The notes beneath the pieces were generated by a model. That model was not told the origin of the DNA. It ran no database searches and worked only from the letters and a program-made list of their open reading frames with translations. Shown piece by piece: positions 40,505 to 49,353 of a stretch of DNA of 64,000 nt. Where the stretch lies: assembly GCA_035626595.1 (NCBI GenBank), contig DASPNJ010000026.1, positions 116,550 to 180,549 on the forward strand. The letters run 5' to 3'. Both the position numbers and the translations under genes were made by a program. Within the stretch, counting starts at the first letter, position 1, and each line of letters starts with the position of its first letter. The stretch is from JAQGMV01 sp035626595. GTDB lineage: Bacteria; Pseudomonadota; Gammaproteobacteria; Burkholderiales; SG8-41.

Positions 40505-41294
40505 GCCCGCATTGCGTCCGGCCGACAGCGACGAAACCATACTCGAGCTCGTCCCGGACGCGGCCGAGCAGCGCATCGAGCTGCGCGCCGAGCGCCTGCG
40601 CAAGCGTTATCGCGCGCGCACCGTCGTGAAGGACGTCTCGCTCGAAGTGCACAGCGGCGAGGTGATCGGGCTGCTCGGCCCGAACGGCGCCGGCAAGACC
40701 ACGTGCTTCTACATGATGGTGGGCCTCGTCACGATGGACGGCGGCGAGCTCTACCTCGACGGCGAGCGGCTCACGCATCTGCCGATCCATGCGCGCGCCC
40801 GCCGCGGCCTCTCGTACCTTCCGCAGGAGGCGTCGATTTTCCGGCGGCTCTCCGTCGCCGATAACATCCGCGCCGTGCTCGAGCTCCACGAGCGCGACGC
40901 GAGCACGCTGGAGCTCAAGCTCGACGATCTCTTACGCGAGCTGCACATCGTGCATCTTCGCGACAACCCGGCGATCAGCCTTTCCGGCGGCGAGCGGCGC
41001 CGTGTCGAAATCGCGCGCGCGCTCGCCACCGAGCCGCGCTTCATCCTGCTCGACGAGCCCTTCGCGGGCGTCGACCCGATCGCGGTGCTGGAAATCCAGA
41101 AAATCATCGGATTCCTGAAAGCCCGCGGCATCGGCGTCATCATCACCGATCACAACGTGCGCGAAACACTGGGCATCTGCGACCGCGCTTACATCATCAA
41201 CGACGGCTCGGTCCTCGCCTACGGCAAGCCGGAGGAAATCGTCTATAATGAAGCAGTAAGAAAAGTCTACCTGGGAGAACACTTCCGTCTGTAG
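40488..41294 (+). CDS. lptB: LPS export ABC ATPase LptB
   Basis: LptB powers LptFG in extracting lipopolysaccharide from the inner membrane. A GTG at 40488 preceded by GGAG is preferred; an in-frame GTG at 40476 gives four more residues. The roughly 268 residues have an N-terminal extension of about 30 residues. Walker A is GPNGAGKTTCF, Q-loop YLPQEASIFRRL, signature ISLSGGERRRVEIARAL, Walker B FILLDEPFAGVDP and H-loop ITDHNVRETL. The end (NEAVRKVYLGEHFRL) is typical. A TATAAT at 41244-41249 near its end could be an internal promoter for rpoN, but the -35 is weak. Confidence 0.94.
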   Translation: MAPGSKPALRPADSDETILELVPDAAEQRIELRAERLRKRYRARTVVKDVSLEVHSGEVIGLLGPNGAGKTTCFYMMVGLVTMDGGELYLDGERLTHLPIHARARRGLSYLPQEASIFRRLSVADNIRAVLELHERDASTLELKLDDLLRELHIVHLRDNPAISLSGGERRRVEIARALATEPRFILLDEPFAGVDPIAVLEIQKIIGFLKARGIGVIITDHNVRETLGICDRAYIINDGSVLAYGKPEEIVYNEAVRKVYLGEHFRL

Positions 41295-41306
41295 CGTCTC
41301 CCCCTG

Positions 41307-42743
41307 ATGAAGCATTCCCTCCAGCTCCGGCTCTCCCAGCACCTCACCCTAACGCCCCAGCTCCAGCAGTCGATCCGGTTGCTCCAGTTGTCCACGCTCG
41401 AGCTCAACCAGGAGCTGGAGCGGTTCCTTCAGGAGAACCCGCTGCTCGAGCGCGACGAAGGTGTGGAAACGGCCCCCGTTCCCGTCGGACTGAACGGTTC
41501 GAGCGCAACGGAGGCGCCGGCGGAGACGGCGGAAGTCCGCGTCGAAGACACGCCCGCGCAGACCGAATCCGACGTATTCGCGACGACGCGCGACGAGCCG
41601 TACGGCGCGGGTGGCCGCGAGGATGGCGACGATGACGATTATCCGCAGGTCGCCGCGGAAAGCCCGACGCTGAGGCAGCACCTCATCTCGCAGCTCTCGC
41701 TCACCAACCTCTCCGACCGCGACCGGACGCTGGTGACGCTGCTCATCGAATCGCTCGACGAGGACGGTTATCTCGCGCAGGAGCTCGACGAGCTGAGCGC
41801 GATGTTGCCGGAGGAGCTCGGCATCGAGCCCGAGGAGCTGCAGATCGCGCTCAAACACCTGCAGCACTTCGAACCGACGGGCGTCGGCGCGCGCAGTCTC
41901 GCCGAGTGCCTCGCGCTTCAGCTTGAGACGATGCCGCAGGACACGCCGTTCCGCAGCGAATCGCTCGAAATCGTACGCAACCATCTGGAAGCCCTCGCGG
42001 CCCGCGACTTCGCACGCCTGCGAAAGGTGCTCCGCTGCGACGATACGATGCTGCGCGGGGTGCAGAAGCTCATCACGAGCCTCAATCCGCGCCCCGGCCG
42101 CGAGTATGCGTCGGACGAGACGCGCTACGTCGTGCCCGACGTGATCGTGCGCAAGGTGAAGGGCTTGTGGGTTGCCGCGCTCAATCCCGATGCGATGCCC
42201 AAACTGCGCATCAACCGGTTGTACGCGGACATTCTCGCGCGCGCCCGGAGCTCCGGCTCGCAGCAGCTCGCGAGCCAGCTCCAGGAAGCGAAGTGGCTCA
42301 TCAAGAACGTGCAGCAGCGCTTCGACACGATCCTGCGCGTCGCGCAGGCGATCGTGGACCGCCAGCGCCATTTCCTCGAGCACGGCGAGGTGGCGATGCG
42401 CCCGCTCGTGCTGCGCGAAATCGCGGAAGCGCTCGGCCTGCACGAATCGACCGTATCGCGCGTCACGACGCAGAAATTCATGCACACGCCGCGCGGGATC
42501 TTCGAGCTCAAGTATTTTTTCGGCAGCCACGTCACGACCGAGAGCGGGGGCGCGGCATCCTCGACCGCGATCCGAGCGCTCATCAAGCAGCTCGTGAGCG
42601 CCGAGAATTCACGCAAGCCCCTCTCGGACAGCCAGATCTCGGAAATTCTCGGCCAGCAGGGCATCGTCGTCGCGCGCAGAACGGTCGCCAAATACCGCGA
42701 ATCGATGCAGATCCTGCCGGTAAACTTGAGAAAGACGCTGTAG
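41307..42743 (+). CDS. rpoN: RNA polymerase sigma-54 factor RpoN
   Basis: RpoN recognises -24/-12 promoters and needs AAA+ activators such as the one at 14691. The 478 residues begin with the Gln-rich region I (MKHSLQLRLSQHLTLTPQLQ). An acidic linker and the core-binding domain follow. The HTH is near ALGLHESTVSRVTTQKFMH, and the C-terminal RpoN box ARRTVAKYRE is intact. It follows lptB by 12 bases, the standard location in beta- and gammaproteobacteria. Confidence 0.97.
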   Translation: MKHSLQLRLSQHLTLTPQLQQSIRLLQLSTLELNQELERFLQENPLLERDEGVETAPVPVGLNGSSATEAPAETAEVRVEDTPAQTESDVFATTRDEPYGAGGREDGDDDDYPQVAAESPTLRQHLISQLSLTNLSDRDRTLVTLLIESLDEDGYLAQELDELSAMLPEELGIEPEELQIALKHLQHFEPTGVGARSLAECLALQLETMPQDTPFRSESLEIVRNHLEALAARDFARLRKVLRCDDTMLRGVQKLITSLNPRPGREYASDETRYVVPDVIVRKVKGLWVAALNPDAMPKLRINRLYADILARARSSGSQQLASQLQEAKWLIKNVQQRFDTILRVAQAIVDRQRHFLEHGEVAMRPLVLREIAEALGLHESTVSRVTTQKFMHTPRGIFELKYFFGSHVTTESGGAASSTAIRALIKQLVSAENSRKPLSDSQISEILGQQGIVVARRTVAKYRESMQILPVNLRKTL

Positions 42744-42777
42744 CTCCACCCATGTCCCATACACGGAGGACGTTCGC

Positions 42778-43101
42778 ATGAATCTGCACGTCACGGGCCA
42801 CCAGCTACCGATCACGCCGGCGATACGCGAGTACGTCGCCTCCAAGCTCCAGCGCATCACGCACCATTTCGACAACGTGATCGACGTGAACGTCATCATG
42901 TCCGTGGACAAGCTCCAGCAGAAAGCCGAAGCGACCGTGCACGTGCGCGGCCGCGACATCTTCTGCGAAGCGTCGGCACAGGATCTGTACGCCGCGATCG
43001 ACGGCCTCGTCGACAAGCTCGACCGTACGATCATCAAGCACAAGGAAAAGAGCCTCGAGCAGCGGTACGACGGCTCGCTCAGGTATCAGTCAGACCAATG
43101 A
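42778..43101 (+). CDS. hpf: Ribosome hibernation promoting factor HPF
   Basis: A 107-residue short HPF/YfiA-type protein that binds the 30S decoding centre in stationary phase and favours 100S ribosome dimers. The fold signature MNLHVTGHQLPITPAIREYV, VNVIMSVDKLQQKAEATVHV and DLYAAIDGLVDKLDRTIIKH is clear. It lacks the C-terminal dimerisation domain of long HPF. A GGAGGACG site precedes the ATG. It lies between rpoN and ptsN as usual. Confidence 0.94.
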   Translation: MNLHVTGHQLPITPAIREYVASKLQRITHHFDNVIDVNVIMSVDKLQQKAEATVHVRGRDIFCEASAQDLYAAIDGLVDKLDRTIIKHKEKSLEQRYDGSLRYQSDQ

Positions 43102-43144
43102 CCTGCCGCGGCGCTTCGCCGGCGCCGCCGCTCCCTTTCCGATC

Positions 43145-43630
43145 ATGAATCTCATTGCAAAGCTGCTGTCGGAGTCGAACGTCCTCGTGGACCTCGACGT
43201 CTCCAGCAAGAAGCGCGTGTTCGAGCAGGTGGGACTGCTGTTCGAGAACAACAACCACATCGCCCGCAGCGAAGTCTTCGACAGCCTCTTCGCGCGAGAG
43301 AAGCTCGGCTCCACCGGCCTCGGTCAGGGCATCGCCATACCGCACGGGCGCATCAAGGGACTCAAGGAGGCGGTCGGTGCGGTGGTGCGCATGCGTCAGC
43401 CGATTCCGTTCGACGCGCCCGATTCACAGAACGTGAGCATCGTATTCGTGCTGCTCGTGCCGGACCGCGCGACCGACATGCACCTCCAGATTCTGTCCGA
43501 GCTCGCACAGATGTTCAGCGAAAAGCCGTTCCGCGAGCAGCTCCTCGCCGCGCCAACGGCCGCCGAGCTCCACCGGCTCATCACGCAATGGCAACCGCAT
43601 GCCACAACTCAGCATAGCTCGGTTGTTTGA
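43145..43630 (+). CDS. ptsN: Nitrogen-PTS EIIA protein PtsN
   Basis: PtsN is the EIIA domain of the regulatory nitrogen phosphotransferase system. The 161 residues carry the phosphorylated His67 in GQGIAIPHGRIKGL and the family pattern EVFDSLFAREKLGSTGLG. It modulates potassium transport and other regulators in related bacteria. EI and HPr genes are not in this window. Its end overlaps hprK by 32 bases. Confidence 0.95.
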   Translation: MNLIAKLLSESNVLVDLDVSSKKRVFEQVGLLFENNNHIARSEVFDSLFAREKLGSTGLGQGIAIPHGRIKGLKEAVGAVVRMRQPIPFDAPDSQNVSIVFVLLVPDRATDMHLQILSELAQMFSEKPFREQLLAAPTAAELHRLITQWQPHATTQHSSVV

Positions 43631-44561
43631 GGACAATCGCGAGAAGCTGAAGCTCACGTGGGCCGCCGGCGTGACGGGCGGCGCGAAGGATCTCAACAGC
43701 GAGCTCATCAAGGGCTCGGCCAAAGGCCTGATCGGCCATCTCAATTTCATCCATCCGAACTGGATTCAGGTTCTCGGCACGGCCGAAGTCGAGTACCTCG
43801 CCAAGCTCGAGCCGCAAACCTGCCGCGCGATGCTCACCGAAGCCGCGGCGCGCGACCTCGCGTGCTTCATGATCGCCGGCACGCCCGACGTGCCGCCGGC
43901 GCTTGCCGCCGTCGCCGATGAAACCGCGACGCCGGTCTTCACTTCGCCCGTTCCGAGCGTCGAGCTCATGTGGATCCTGCGCCCGTATCTCGCGCGCGCG
44001 CTCGCCGAATCGACGACTTCGCACGGCGTTTTTCTCGACGTGCTCGGCGTCGGCGTGCTGATCACGGGCGCGTCCGGCGTGGGAAAAAGCGAGCTCGCGC
44101 TCGAGTTGATCTCGCGCGGCAGCGGCCTCATCGCAGACGACGTGGTCGAGCTCTACCGCATCGGCCCCGAGACGGTGGAAGGGCGCTGCCCGCCGCTGCT
44201 CCGCGACTTCCTGGAAGTCCGCGGCTTGGGTGTGCTCAACATCCGGACGATCTTCGGCGAAGCGGCGCTGCGCCCGCGCAAGAACCTGAAGCTCATCGTG
44301 CATCTCGATCGCCCGAGCCGCGAGGCGGTGCCGCTCGAGCGCCTGCCGCTGCGTCCGGGCTCGGAGGACGTGATGGGCGTGGCAATCGTCAAGGTGACCA
44401 TACCGGTCGCGGCAGGGCGCAATCTCGCGGTGCTCACGGAAGCCGCGGTGCGCAATCACGTGCTGCAGCTTCGCGGCATCGATTCCACCTCCGAGTTCGT
44501 CGCGCGCCAGGCGCAGCACATGCGGCAGAACGCGGCCAAAGACGGGGGAGAGGAGCCGTAG
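43599..44561 (+). CDS. hprK: HPr kinase/phosphorylase HprK
   Basis: HprK phosphorylates and dephosphorylates a serine of HPr. In proteobacteria it acts in the regulatory nitrogen-PTS rather than in carbon catabolite control. The 320 residues have an N-terminal domain (MPQLSIARLFEDNREKLKLT), Walker A GASGVGKS at 157-164, LIADDVVELYRI and the family signature LEVRGLGVLNIRTIFGEAAL. The start overlaps ptsN but matches the family N-terminus. rapZ follows 25 bases on. Confidence 0.94.
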   Translation: MPQLSIARLFEDNREKLKLTWAAGVTGGAKDLNSELIKGSAKGLIGHLNFIHPNWIQVLGTAEVEYLAKLEPQTCRAMLTEAAARDLACFMIAGTPDVPPALAAVADETATPVFTSPVPSVELMWILRPYLARALAESTTSHGVFLDVLGVGVLITGASGVGKSELALELISRGSGLIADDVVELYRIGPETVEGRCPPLLRDFLEVRGLGVLNIRTIFGEAALRPRKNLKLIVHLDRPSREAVPLERLPLRPGSEDVMGVAIVKVTIPVAAGRNLAVLTEAAVRNHVLQLRGIDSTSEFVARQAQHMRQNAAKDGGEEP

Positions 44562-44586
44562 ACCGGCCCCCGGCCCACCGCCCAGC

Positions 44587-45429
44587 ATGCAGCTCGTCGT
44601 CATCACCGGGCTCTCCGGATCGGGAAAAAGCGTCGCGCTGAACGCGCTCGAGGACGCCGGCTATTACTGTGTCGACAATCTGCCGGTGAAGCTCCTGCCG
44701 GAGCTCGTCTCTTTTCTCGCGAACGCGGACTATTCGCGCGTCGCGCTCTCGATCGACGTGCGCAGCGGTGTCACGCTGGAGGCGCTGCCCCAGCACCTCA
44801 CCGCGCTGCGCGGCGCGGGCGCCGACGTGAAAGTGCTGTACCTCGAAGCAAAGGACGATACGCTCATCAAGCGTTTTTCGGAGACGCGCCGCCGCCATCC
44901 GCTCGGAGACACGCGCCGCACGCTCTCGGAAGCGATCGCACGCGAGCGCGAGCTCCTCGAGGAGGTTGCCGCGTTCTCGCATCACATCGACACGAGCGAG
45001 CTCTCGCCCAACGTGCTGCGCGCATGGGTACGCGATTTCGTGCAGGTGCCGGCAGCGGGCTTGACGCTGCTATTCCAGTCTTTTGCGTACAAGCACGGCG
45101 TGCCGCTCGACAGCGACATGGTGTTCGACGTGCGCTGCCTGCCAAACCCGCACTACGATCCGAAGCTCCGTCCGTTCACCGGCTGTGACCTGCCGGTCAT
45201 CGAATTCTGCAGATCCGATCCCGGCGTTCAGAAGATGCTCGACGATATCCGGCGCTTCGTCGACGACTGGCTGCCGTGCTTCGACCGCGACAGCCGCAGC
45301 TATCTCACCGTCGCGATCGGCTGCACCGGCGGGCGACACCGGTCGGTCTATCTCGTCGAAGCGCTCGCCGAGCACTTTCGGGCGCGCCACGGCCGCGTGC
45401 TCGTACGCCATCGGAAGCTCGTGAATTGA
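44587..45429 (+). CDS. rapZ: RNase adapter protein RapZ
   Basis: RapZ is a P-loop protein that in enterobacteria guides RNase E to the GlmZ small RNA and so controls GlmS. Its role in betaproteobacteria is less clear. The 280 residues have Walker A GLSGSGKS at 8-15, YYCVDNLPVKLLPELV, FSETRRRHPL and the C-terminal IGCTGGRHRSVYLVEALAEH, which is the metabolite- and RNA-binding part. It sits after hprK as in most proteobacteria. Confidence 0.94.
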   Translation: MQLVVITGLSGSGKSVALNALEDAGYYCVDNLPVKLLPELVSFLANADYSRVALSIDVRSGVTLEALPQHLTALRGAGADVKVLYLEAKDDTLIKRFSETRRRHPLGDTRRTLSEAIARERELLEEVAAFSHHIDTSELSPNVLRAWVRDFVQVPAAGLTLLFQSFAYKHGVPLDSDMVFDVRCLPNPHYDPKLRPFTGCDLPVIEFCRSDPGVQKMLDDIRRFVDDWLPCFDRDSRSYLTVAIGCTGGRHRSVYLVEALAEHFRARHGRVLVRHRKLVN

Positions 45430-45442
45430 GAGTATTTCGTTC

Positions 45443-46024
45443 GTGACCGAAGAGCAGTTCATTTTTCCGCTGGGGACCGTGCTCTATCCCGGCGGCGCGC
45501 TTGCGCTCAGGATCTTCGAGCAGCGCTACATCGAGATGACGAAGACGTGCCTGCGCGACGAGCGTCCATTCGGTGTGTGTCTGATCCGCGAGGGCCGCGA
45601 AGTCGGCGAGCCTGCGGTGCCGGAGACGATCGGCTGCCTCGCGAGCATCGAGAGCTGGGACATGCCGCAGCTCGGTCTCTTTCACCTCGTCGGGCGCGGG
45701 AGCGATCGTTTCCGCCTGCTCGATTCCCGTGCGGCTAAGAACGGGCTCATCACCGGCACGATCGAGCGTCTGCCCGCCGATCCGCCGCAGGCGCCGGTGG
45801 ACGCCGGATGCCGCGACATCCTGAAGGTGCTGATCGAACGCGTCGGCGAAGCCCACTTTCCCGCGCCGGTGCTGCTCGACGACGGCTCCTGGGTGAGCTA
45901 CCGCCTCGCCGAGGTCCTGCCGCTCGATGCGCGCGTGAAGCAGACGCTGCTCGAGATCGATGATGTCGCGCAGCGGCAGGCGAAGCTGCGCGAGATCCTC
46001 ATCAGCAAAGGATTGGTGTCGTAG
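45443..46024 (+). CDS. Stand-alone Lon substrate-binding (LAN/PUA-like) domain protein
   Basis: A 193-residue protein consisting only of the Lon N-terminal domain (FIFPLGTVLYPGGALALRIFE, CLRDERPFGVCLIREGREVG, LFHLVGRGSDRFRLLD). No ATPase or protease domain follows. Such proteins are common in proteobacteria, and their function is not established. The start is a GTG at 45443. It converges on the 5-formyl-THF cyclo-ligase gene. Confidence 0.88.
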   Translation: MTEEQFIFPLGTVLYPGGALALRIFEQRYIEMTKTCLRDERPFGVCLIREGREVGEPAVPETIGCLASIESWDMPQLGLFHLVGRGSDRFRLLDSRAAKNGLITGTIERLPADPPQAPVDAGCRDILKVLIERVGEAHFPAPVLLDDGSWVSYRLAEVLPLDARVKQTLLEIDDVAQRQAKLREILISKGLVS

Positions 46025-46049
46025 GGTAAGCTGGTAGCCCCTGCGCACC

Positions 46050-46811
46050 CTACGTTTTCTTCGGCTCCTCGCCGAAGTATTCCGGAAACTCCGACGCATA
46101 GCACGCGGGCGAGCTGTAGCCGCGCGCGCCGAAGGCTTCGCGCGGCAGGCCTCGGCTGCGCAGGAGGCGCTGGAAGCGCTCGCGCGCTGAAGCGGCGTCG
46201 AGCGCCGCGATCGGATCGCCGCCGCCGGCATAGATCGCGGCCTCCGTGACCACGAAATCCATCGGCACGTCGTGCGGCTGCGGGTAGATCGTCGCCAGGC
46301 GCAGCACTTCGTACGCGACGCCGATCGCCACCATGCGCCGCTCGCATGCGTCGAGCGTGCGATCGAAGAAGCCGCCGCCATAGCCCAGCCGGTAGCCGCG
46401 TTCGTCGAATCCGTTCATCGGCACGATCGCGACGTCGGGCGCGACGACTTCAGTGCCATCGGGAACGGGGATGTCGTATACGCCGGGTCTCGTCGGCGCG
46501 CCCGGCCACCATTTCCGGAACGTGAGCGGCGACTTCGGCTGCACGACTTCGGGCAGCGCGGCAATCGCGCCGCGATCGCGCCACCGCCGCACTGCAAAGC
46601 GCGCGTCGAACTCGGCCTTGTAAGGCCAGCAGAAGCCGACCACCGCCTCTTCGGGCATGTCGAATGCGCTGACGAGATGCTCCGTCAGCCGCTCGTTCCA
46701 GGCCTTGCGCTCGTCGTCGGGCACCCCGACGCGCAGCGCGACCAGCTCGGCGCGCTTTGCCTTGCGCCATGCCCTCACCTCTTCCCAGCCGTTCGGTTCC
46801 GTTCCGCTCAT
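46050..46811 (-). CDS. 5-formyltetrahydrofolate cyclo-ligase with C-terminal extension
   Basis: This enzyme converts 5-formyl-THF to 5,10-methenyl-THF using ATP. The ATG at 46811 gives MSGTEPNGWEEVRAWRKAKR, the family start; the longer frame upstream is mutY out of frame. Core motifs are VGFCWPYKAEFDARF, VAIVPMNGFDERGYRLGYGG and GFFDRTL. At 253 residues it is longer than the usual 190-200. About 58 residues after the normal end include ARERFQRLLRSRGLPREA and SSPACYASEFPEYFG, which I cannot assign. It lies five bases from mutY on the same strand. Confidence 0.88.
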   Translation of the reverse strand: MSGTEPNGWEEVRAWRKAKRAELVALRVGVPDDERKAWNERLTEHLVSAFDMPEEAVVGFCWPYKAEFDARFAVRRWRDRGAIAALPEVVQPKSPLTFRKWWPGAPTRPGVYDIPVPDGTEVVAPDVAIVPMNGFDERGYRLGYGGGFFDRTLDACERRMVAIGVAYEVLRLATIYPQPHDVPMDFVVTEAAIYAGGGDPIAALDAASARERFQRLLRSRGLPREAFGARGYSSPACYASEFPEYFGEEPKKT

Positions 46812-46816
46812 GCGCT

Positions 46817-47851
46817 TTAGACCGTCAGTCCCTGCAAAATGCGCCGCACCGGCGCGGGTAACGCCACCGATTTGGCATCTTCGATGTCCAGCCACTGCCG
46901 ATCGCCTTCCGCCGCGGCGGGCGTGAGCGCGCGTACCCGGAGCCGTTGCGGCGAGATCGTCAGGGTGAAATGCGTGAAACCGTGCTCCACGTCCGGCAGA
47001 CGCTCGGCGCCTGCGATGCACGCGCCGAAGCGCTGCGTGCATTGCAGGGCGATGTCCGCGTCGCCGGAAATCTCGGGGAAACACCACAGCCCGCCCCAGA
47101 TACCGGGCGCCGGACGCTTCTCCAGCAGCACCCGGCCGCGGTGCTCCAGGATCAACATCACCGTGTTCCGATGCGGCAGCGCCGCCCGGGGCCGCGGCGC
47201 CGGTATCTCATGCACGCGGCGCTCGCGATGCGCCATACAGCTCGCGCTCACCGGGCACAGCGCACACAGCGGGCGCTTGCGCACGCAAAGCGTCGCGCCG
47301 AGGTCCATGAGTCCCTGCGTGTACGCCTGCAACGCCTCGACCGGCATCACGCGCTCGGCCGTGCTCCAGAGCGCGTCCGCGACTGCCTTGTCACCCGGGT
47401 AGCCCGCGATGCCGAACACGCGCGCGAGCACGCGCTTCACGTTGCCGTCCAGGATCGGATAGCGTGCGCCGTAAGCGAACACCATGATCGCGCCCGCCGT
47501 GGATCGCCCGATTCCCGGCAGCGCCGTAACTTCGTCGAACCGTTTCGGAAAAGAACCGCCGTGACGCTCGCGCACCACCTGCGCCGCGCGATGCAGATTC
47601 CGCGCGCGCGAGTAGTAGCCGAGGCCGCTCCAGTGCGCCAGCACGTCGTCCAGCGCAGCCGTCGCGAGCGCCGCGACGTCGGGAAAGCGCGCGACGAATC
47701 GCTCGTAATACGGGATCACCGTCGAGACCTGCGTCTGCTGCAGCATGATTTCGGAGATCCAGATGCGATATGCGTCGCGACTGCGCTGCCACGGCAGCGC
47801 GTGGCGTCCATGCTTCGATTGCCACTCCGAGATGCGGCGCCCGAAGCTCAC
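46817..47851 (-). CDS. mutY: A/G-specific adenine DNA glycosylase MutY
   Basis: MutY removes adenine mispaired with 8-oxoguanine. The 344 residues have the catalytic Glu34 (WISEIMLQQTQV), the HhH-GPD motif LPGIGRSTAGAI with Asp135 in PILDGNVKR, and a complete [4Fe-4S] site Cys189-x6-Cys196-x2-Cys199-x5-Cys205. A C-terminal NUDIX-like 8-oxoG recognition domain (LEKRPAPGIWGGLWCFPE) follows. It overlaps the AsmA-family gene by four bases. Confidence 0.96.
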   Translation of the reverse strand: MSFGRRISEWQSKHGRHALPWQRSRDAYRIWISEIMLQQTQVSTVIPYYERFVARFPDVAALATAALDDVLAHWSGLGYYSRARNLHRAAQVVRERHGGSFPKRFDEVTALPGIGRSTAGAIMVFAYGARYPILDGNVKRVLARVFGIAGYPGDKAVADALWSTAERVMPVEALQAYTQGLMDLGATLCVRKRPLCALCPVSASCMAHRERRVHEIPAPRPRAALPHRNTVMLILEHRGRVLLEKRPAPGIWGGLWCFPEISGDADIALQCTQRFGACIAGAERLPDVEHGFTHFTLTISPQRLRVRALTPAAAEGDRQWLDIEDAKSVALPAPVRRILQGLTV

Positions 47852-49344
47852 TTGAGCACCACTTTCACGTTGTTCGCCTTCGCCCCCGCCCCGCTCAGCA
47901 CGCCGACGGTCAGCGTGCCGCTCGCCGGCAGGTCCGACAGCGGCGCCAGCAGACTCTCCGCAGGCGTTGCGCCCGTGCGTTCTCGAACGGGCGCCTTGTC
48001 GCCGCGCAGGTAGCGGTCGAGATCGAGGCGATCGATATCGACCGCGAAGGTATACACCGGCGCCGCGAAGCCGGCCGCCGCGAGCTGCGCTTTGACGTTG
48101 CTTTCGTCGACGCGCCCCGCCAGCCGCAGCTGCACGCCTTCCGGATCGCTATCGAGGCGCAGATCGCCTTTGACCGCGCCGCGAATGCCGCCGCGCGAAA
48201 TGTGCGGACCGGACAGCGTGAGCTCGGCACGCAGGTCCTTCAGCGCGAGCTCCCGTGCGGCGATGTTCGCCTCCAGCGGAGCGGTTGCATGCGCCTCGAG
48301 CACGTGCTCGCCGCGCACGAGCCTGATCGCGACCGACGCCGCCTCCGCAGCGATCGCGTCGGCTCGCCGCGCGACCGCCGGCAGCACGATCTTGACGTCG
48401 GTGGTTCCGGCACGGCCCTGGGCCGCCAGGCTCGCATGCACCTCGCGGCCGATCGCCTCGCCCGCAACGTGCACGACCTCGGCAGCCGCCGCATTCACGC
48501 TCACGTGCTCGGTCTCGTTACGAATGCCCTCGAGGGCAAGCTCGAACGGCGCCAGCGTCACCTTGGCGGACGCAAGATCGGCCGTCACATCGCCGCGCGC
48601 GCGCAGCTTCGCGTCGGTCATGGAGCCGGCGCGGCCGGCGAGCTCCAGGGCCGCGCCTAAAATCGCGTAGCGCTTCTGCGCGAGGTCGATCCCGAGACGC
48701 CCGATGAGCTTCGCATGCACAGCCAACGCGCCCGCGGCATCGCGTAGCTCGAACGCGAGCGCGAGCGGCGACTCAGCGGCCGCGGTGAGGCGGCCTGTCT
48801 CGAGGTGGAGGTTCGTCACATCGTACTGCCTGCCGCTGGCCAGATCCCGAAACGTGATCGCGGAACGTGTGACCGCGAGACGCGCGATGTCGAACCGCGG
48901 CGTCTCGCCGCCGCGCGCGAGCAGATCGTCGATATTCAGGCGGCCGTCCGCATCGCGCGTGAGCGCAACGCGCGCGCCGTCGATGAGCAACTCCGAAGCG
49001 ACGATCTCGCGCTTAAGAAGCGGCGCGATCTCGAGCCGCACGCGCGCGCGCTCGACGCTGGCGAAACGCGCGCTGCTCTCGCGCTCGGTGAGTGACAGCG
49101 CTTCGAGCCGCACGGCCACGTCGGGCCAGAACGAAAGCCCGATATCACCGCGGATCTCCAGCGTGCGCCCGGTCTTGTCGCGCACGAGATCGATCACACG
49201 CTGGCGGTAATCGTTCGGATCGAACGTCGCGGCGAGGTATGTCGCCACTGCTGCGACGAGCAGCGTCAGGGCTGCGACTGCGTATAGACCGTGTCGAAGG
49301 AGCTTGCGGGAACGTGCAGGGGCTCGCGGAGCCGCTTCAGGCAT
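47848..49344 (-). CDS. AsmA-family protein
   Basis: A 498-residue envelope protein with an N-terminal membrane helix (LYAVAALTLLVAAVATYLAA, about 21-40). The AsmA signature FDPNDYRQRVIDLVRDKTGR follows directly. Repeating beta-strand blocks then run to the C-terminus, interrupted before it by LDRYLRGDKAPVRERTG. AsmA-like proteins are thought to form periplasmic bridges for lipid transport or to affect outer-membrane assembly. This one is shorter than E. coli AsmA (about 617 residues). It lies nine bases downstream of the CBS protein gene. Confidence 0.85.
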   Translation of the reverse strand: MPEAAPRAPARSRKLLRHGLYAVAALTLLVAAVATYLAATFDPNDYRQRVIDLVRDKTGRTLEIRGDIGLSFWPDVAVRLEALSLTERESSARFASVERARVRLEIAPLLKREIVASELLIDGARVALTRDADGRLNIDDLLARGGETPRFDIARLAVTRSAITFRDLASGRQYDVTNLHLETGRLTAAAESPLALAFELRDAAGALAVHAKLIGRLGIDLAQKRYAILGAALELAGRAGSMTDAKLRARGDVTADLASAKVTLAPFELALEGIRNETEHVSVNAAAAEVVHVAGEAIGREVHASLAAQGRAGTTDVKIVLPAVARRADAIAAEAASVAIRLVRGEHVLEAHATAPLEANIAARELALKDLRAELTLSGPHISRGGIRGAVKGDLRLDSDPEGVQLRLAGRVDESNVKAQLAAAGFAAPVYTFAVDIDRLDLDRYLRGDKAPVRERTGATPAESLLAPLSDLPASGTLTVGVLSGAGAKANNVKVVLK

Positions 49345-49353
49345 CCGCTCATT

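Noticed and set aside
41244..41249. TATAAT near the lptB end as a firm rpoN promoter
   Set aside because: No acceptable -35 box at 16-18 bases. It is kept only as a remark under lptB.
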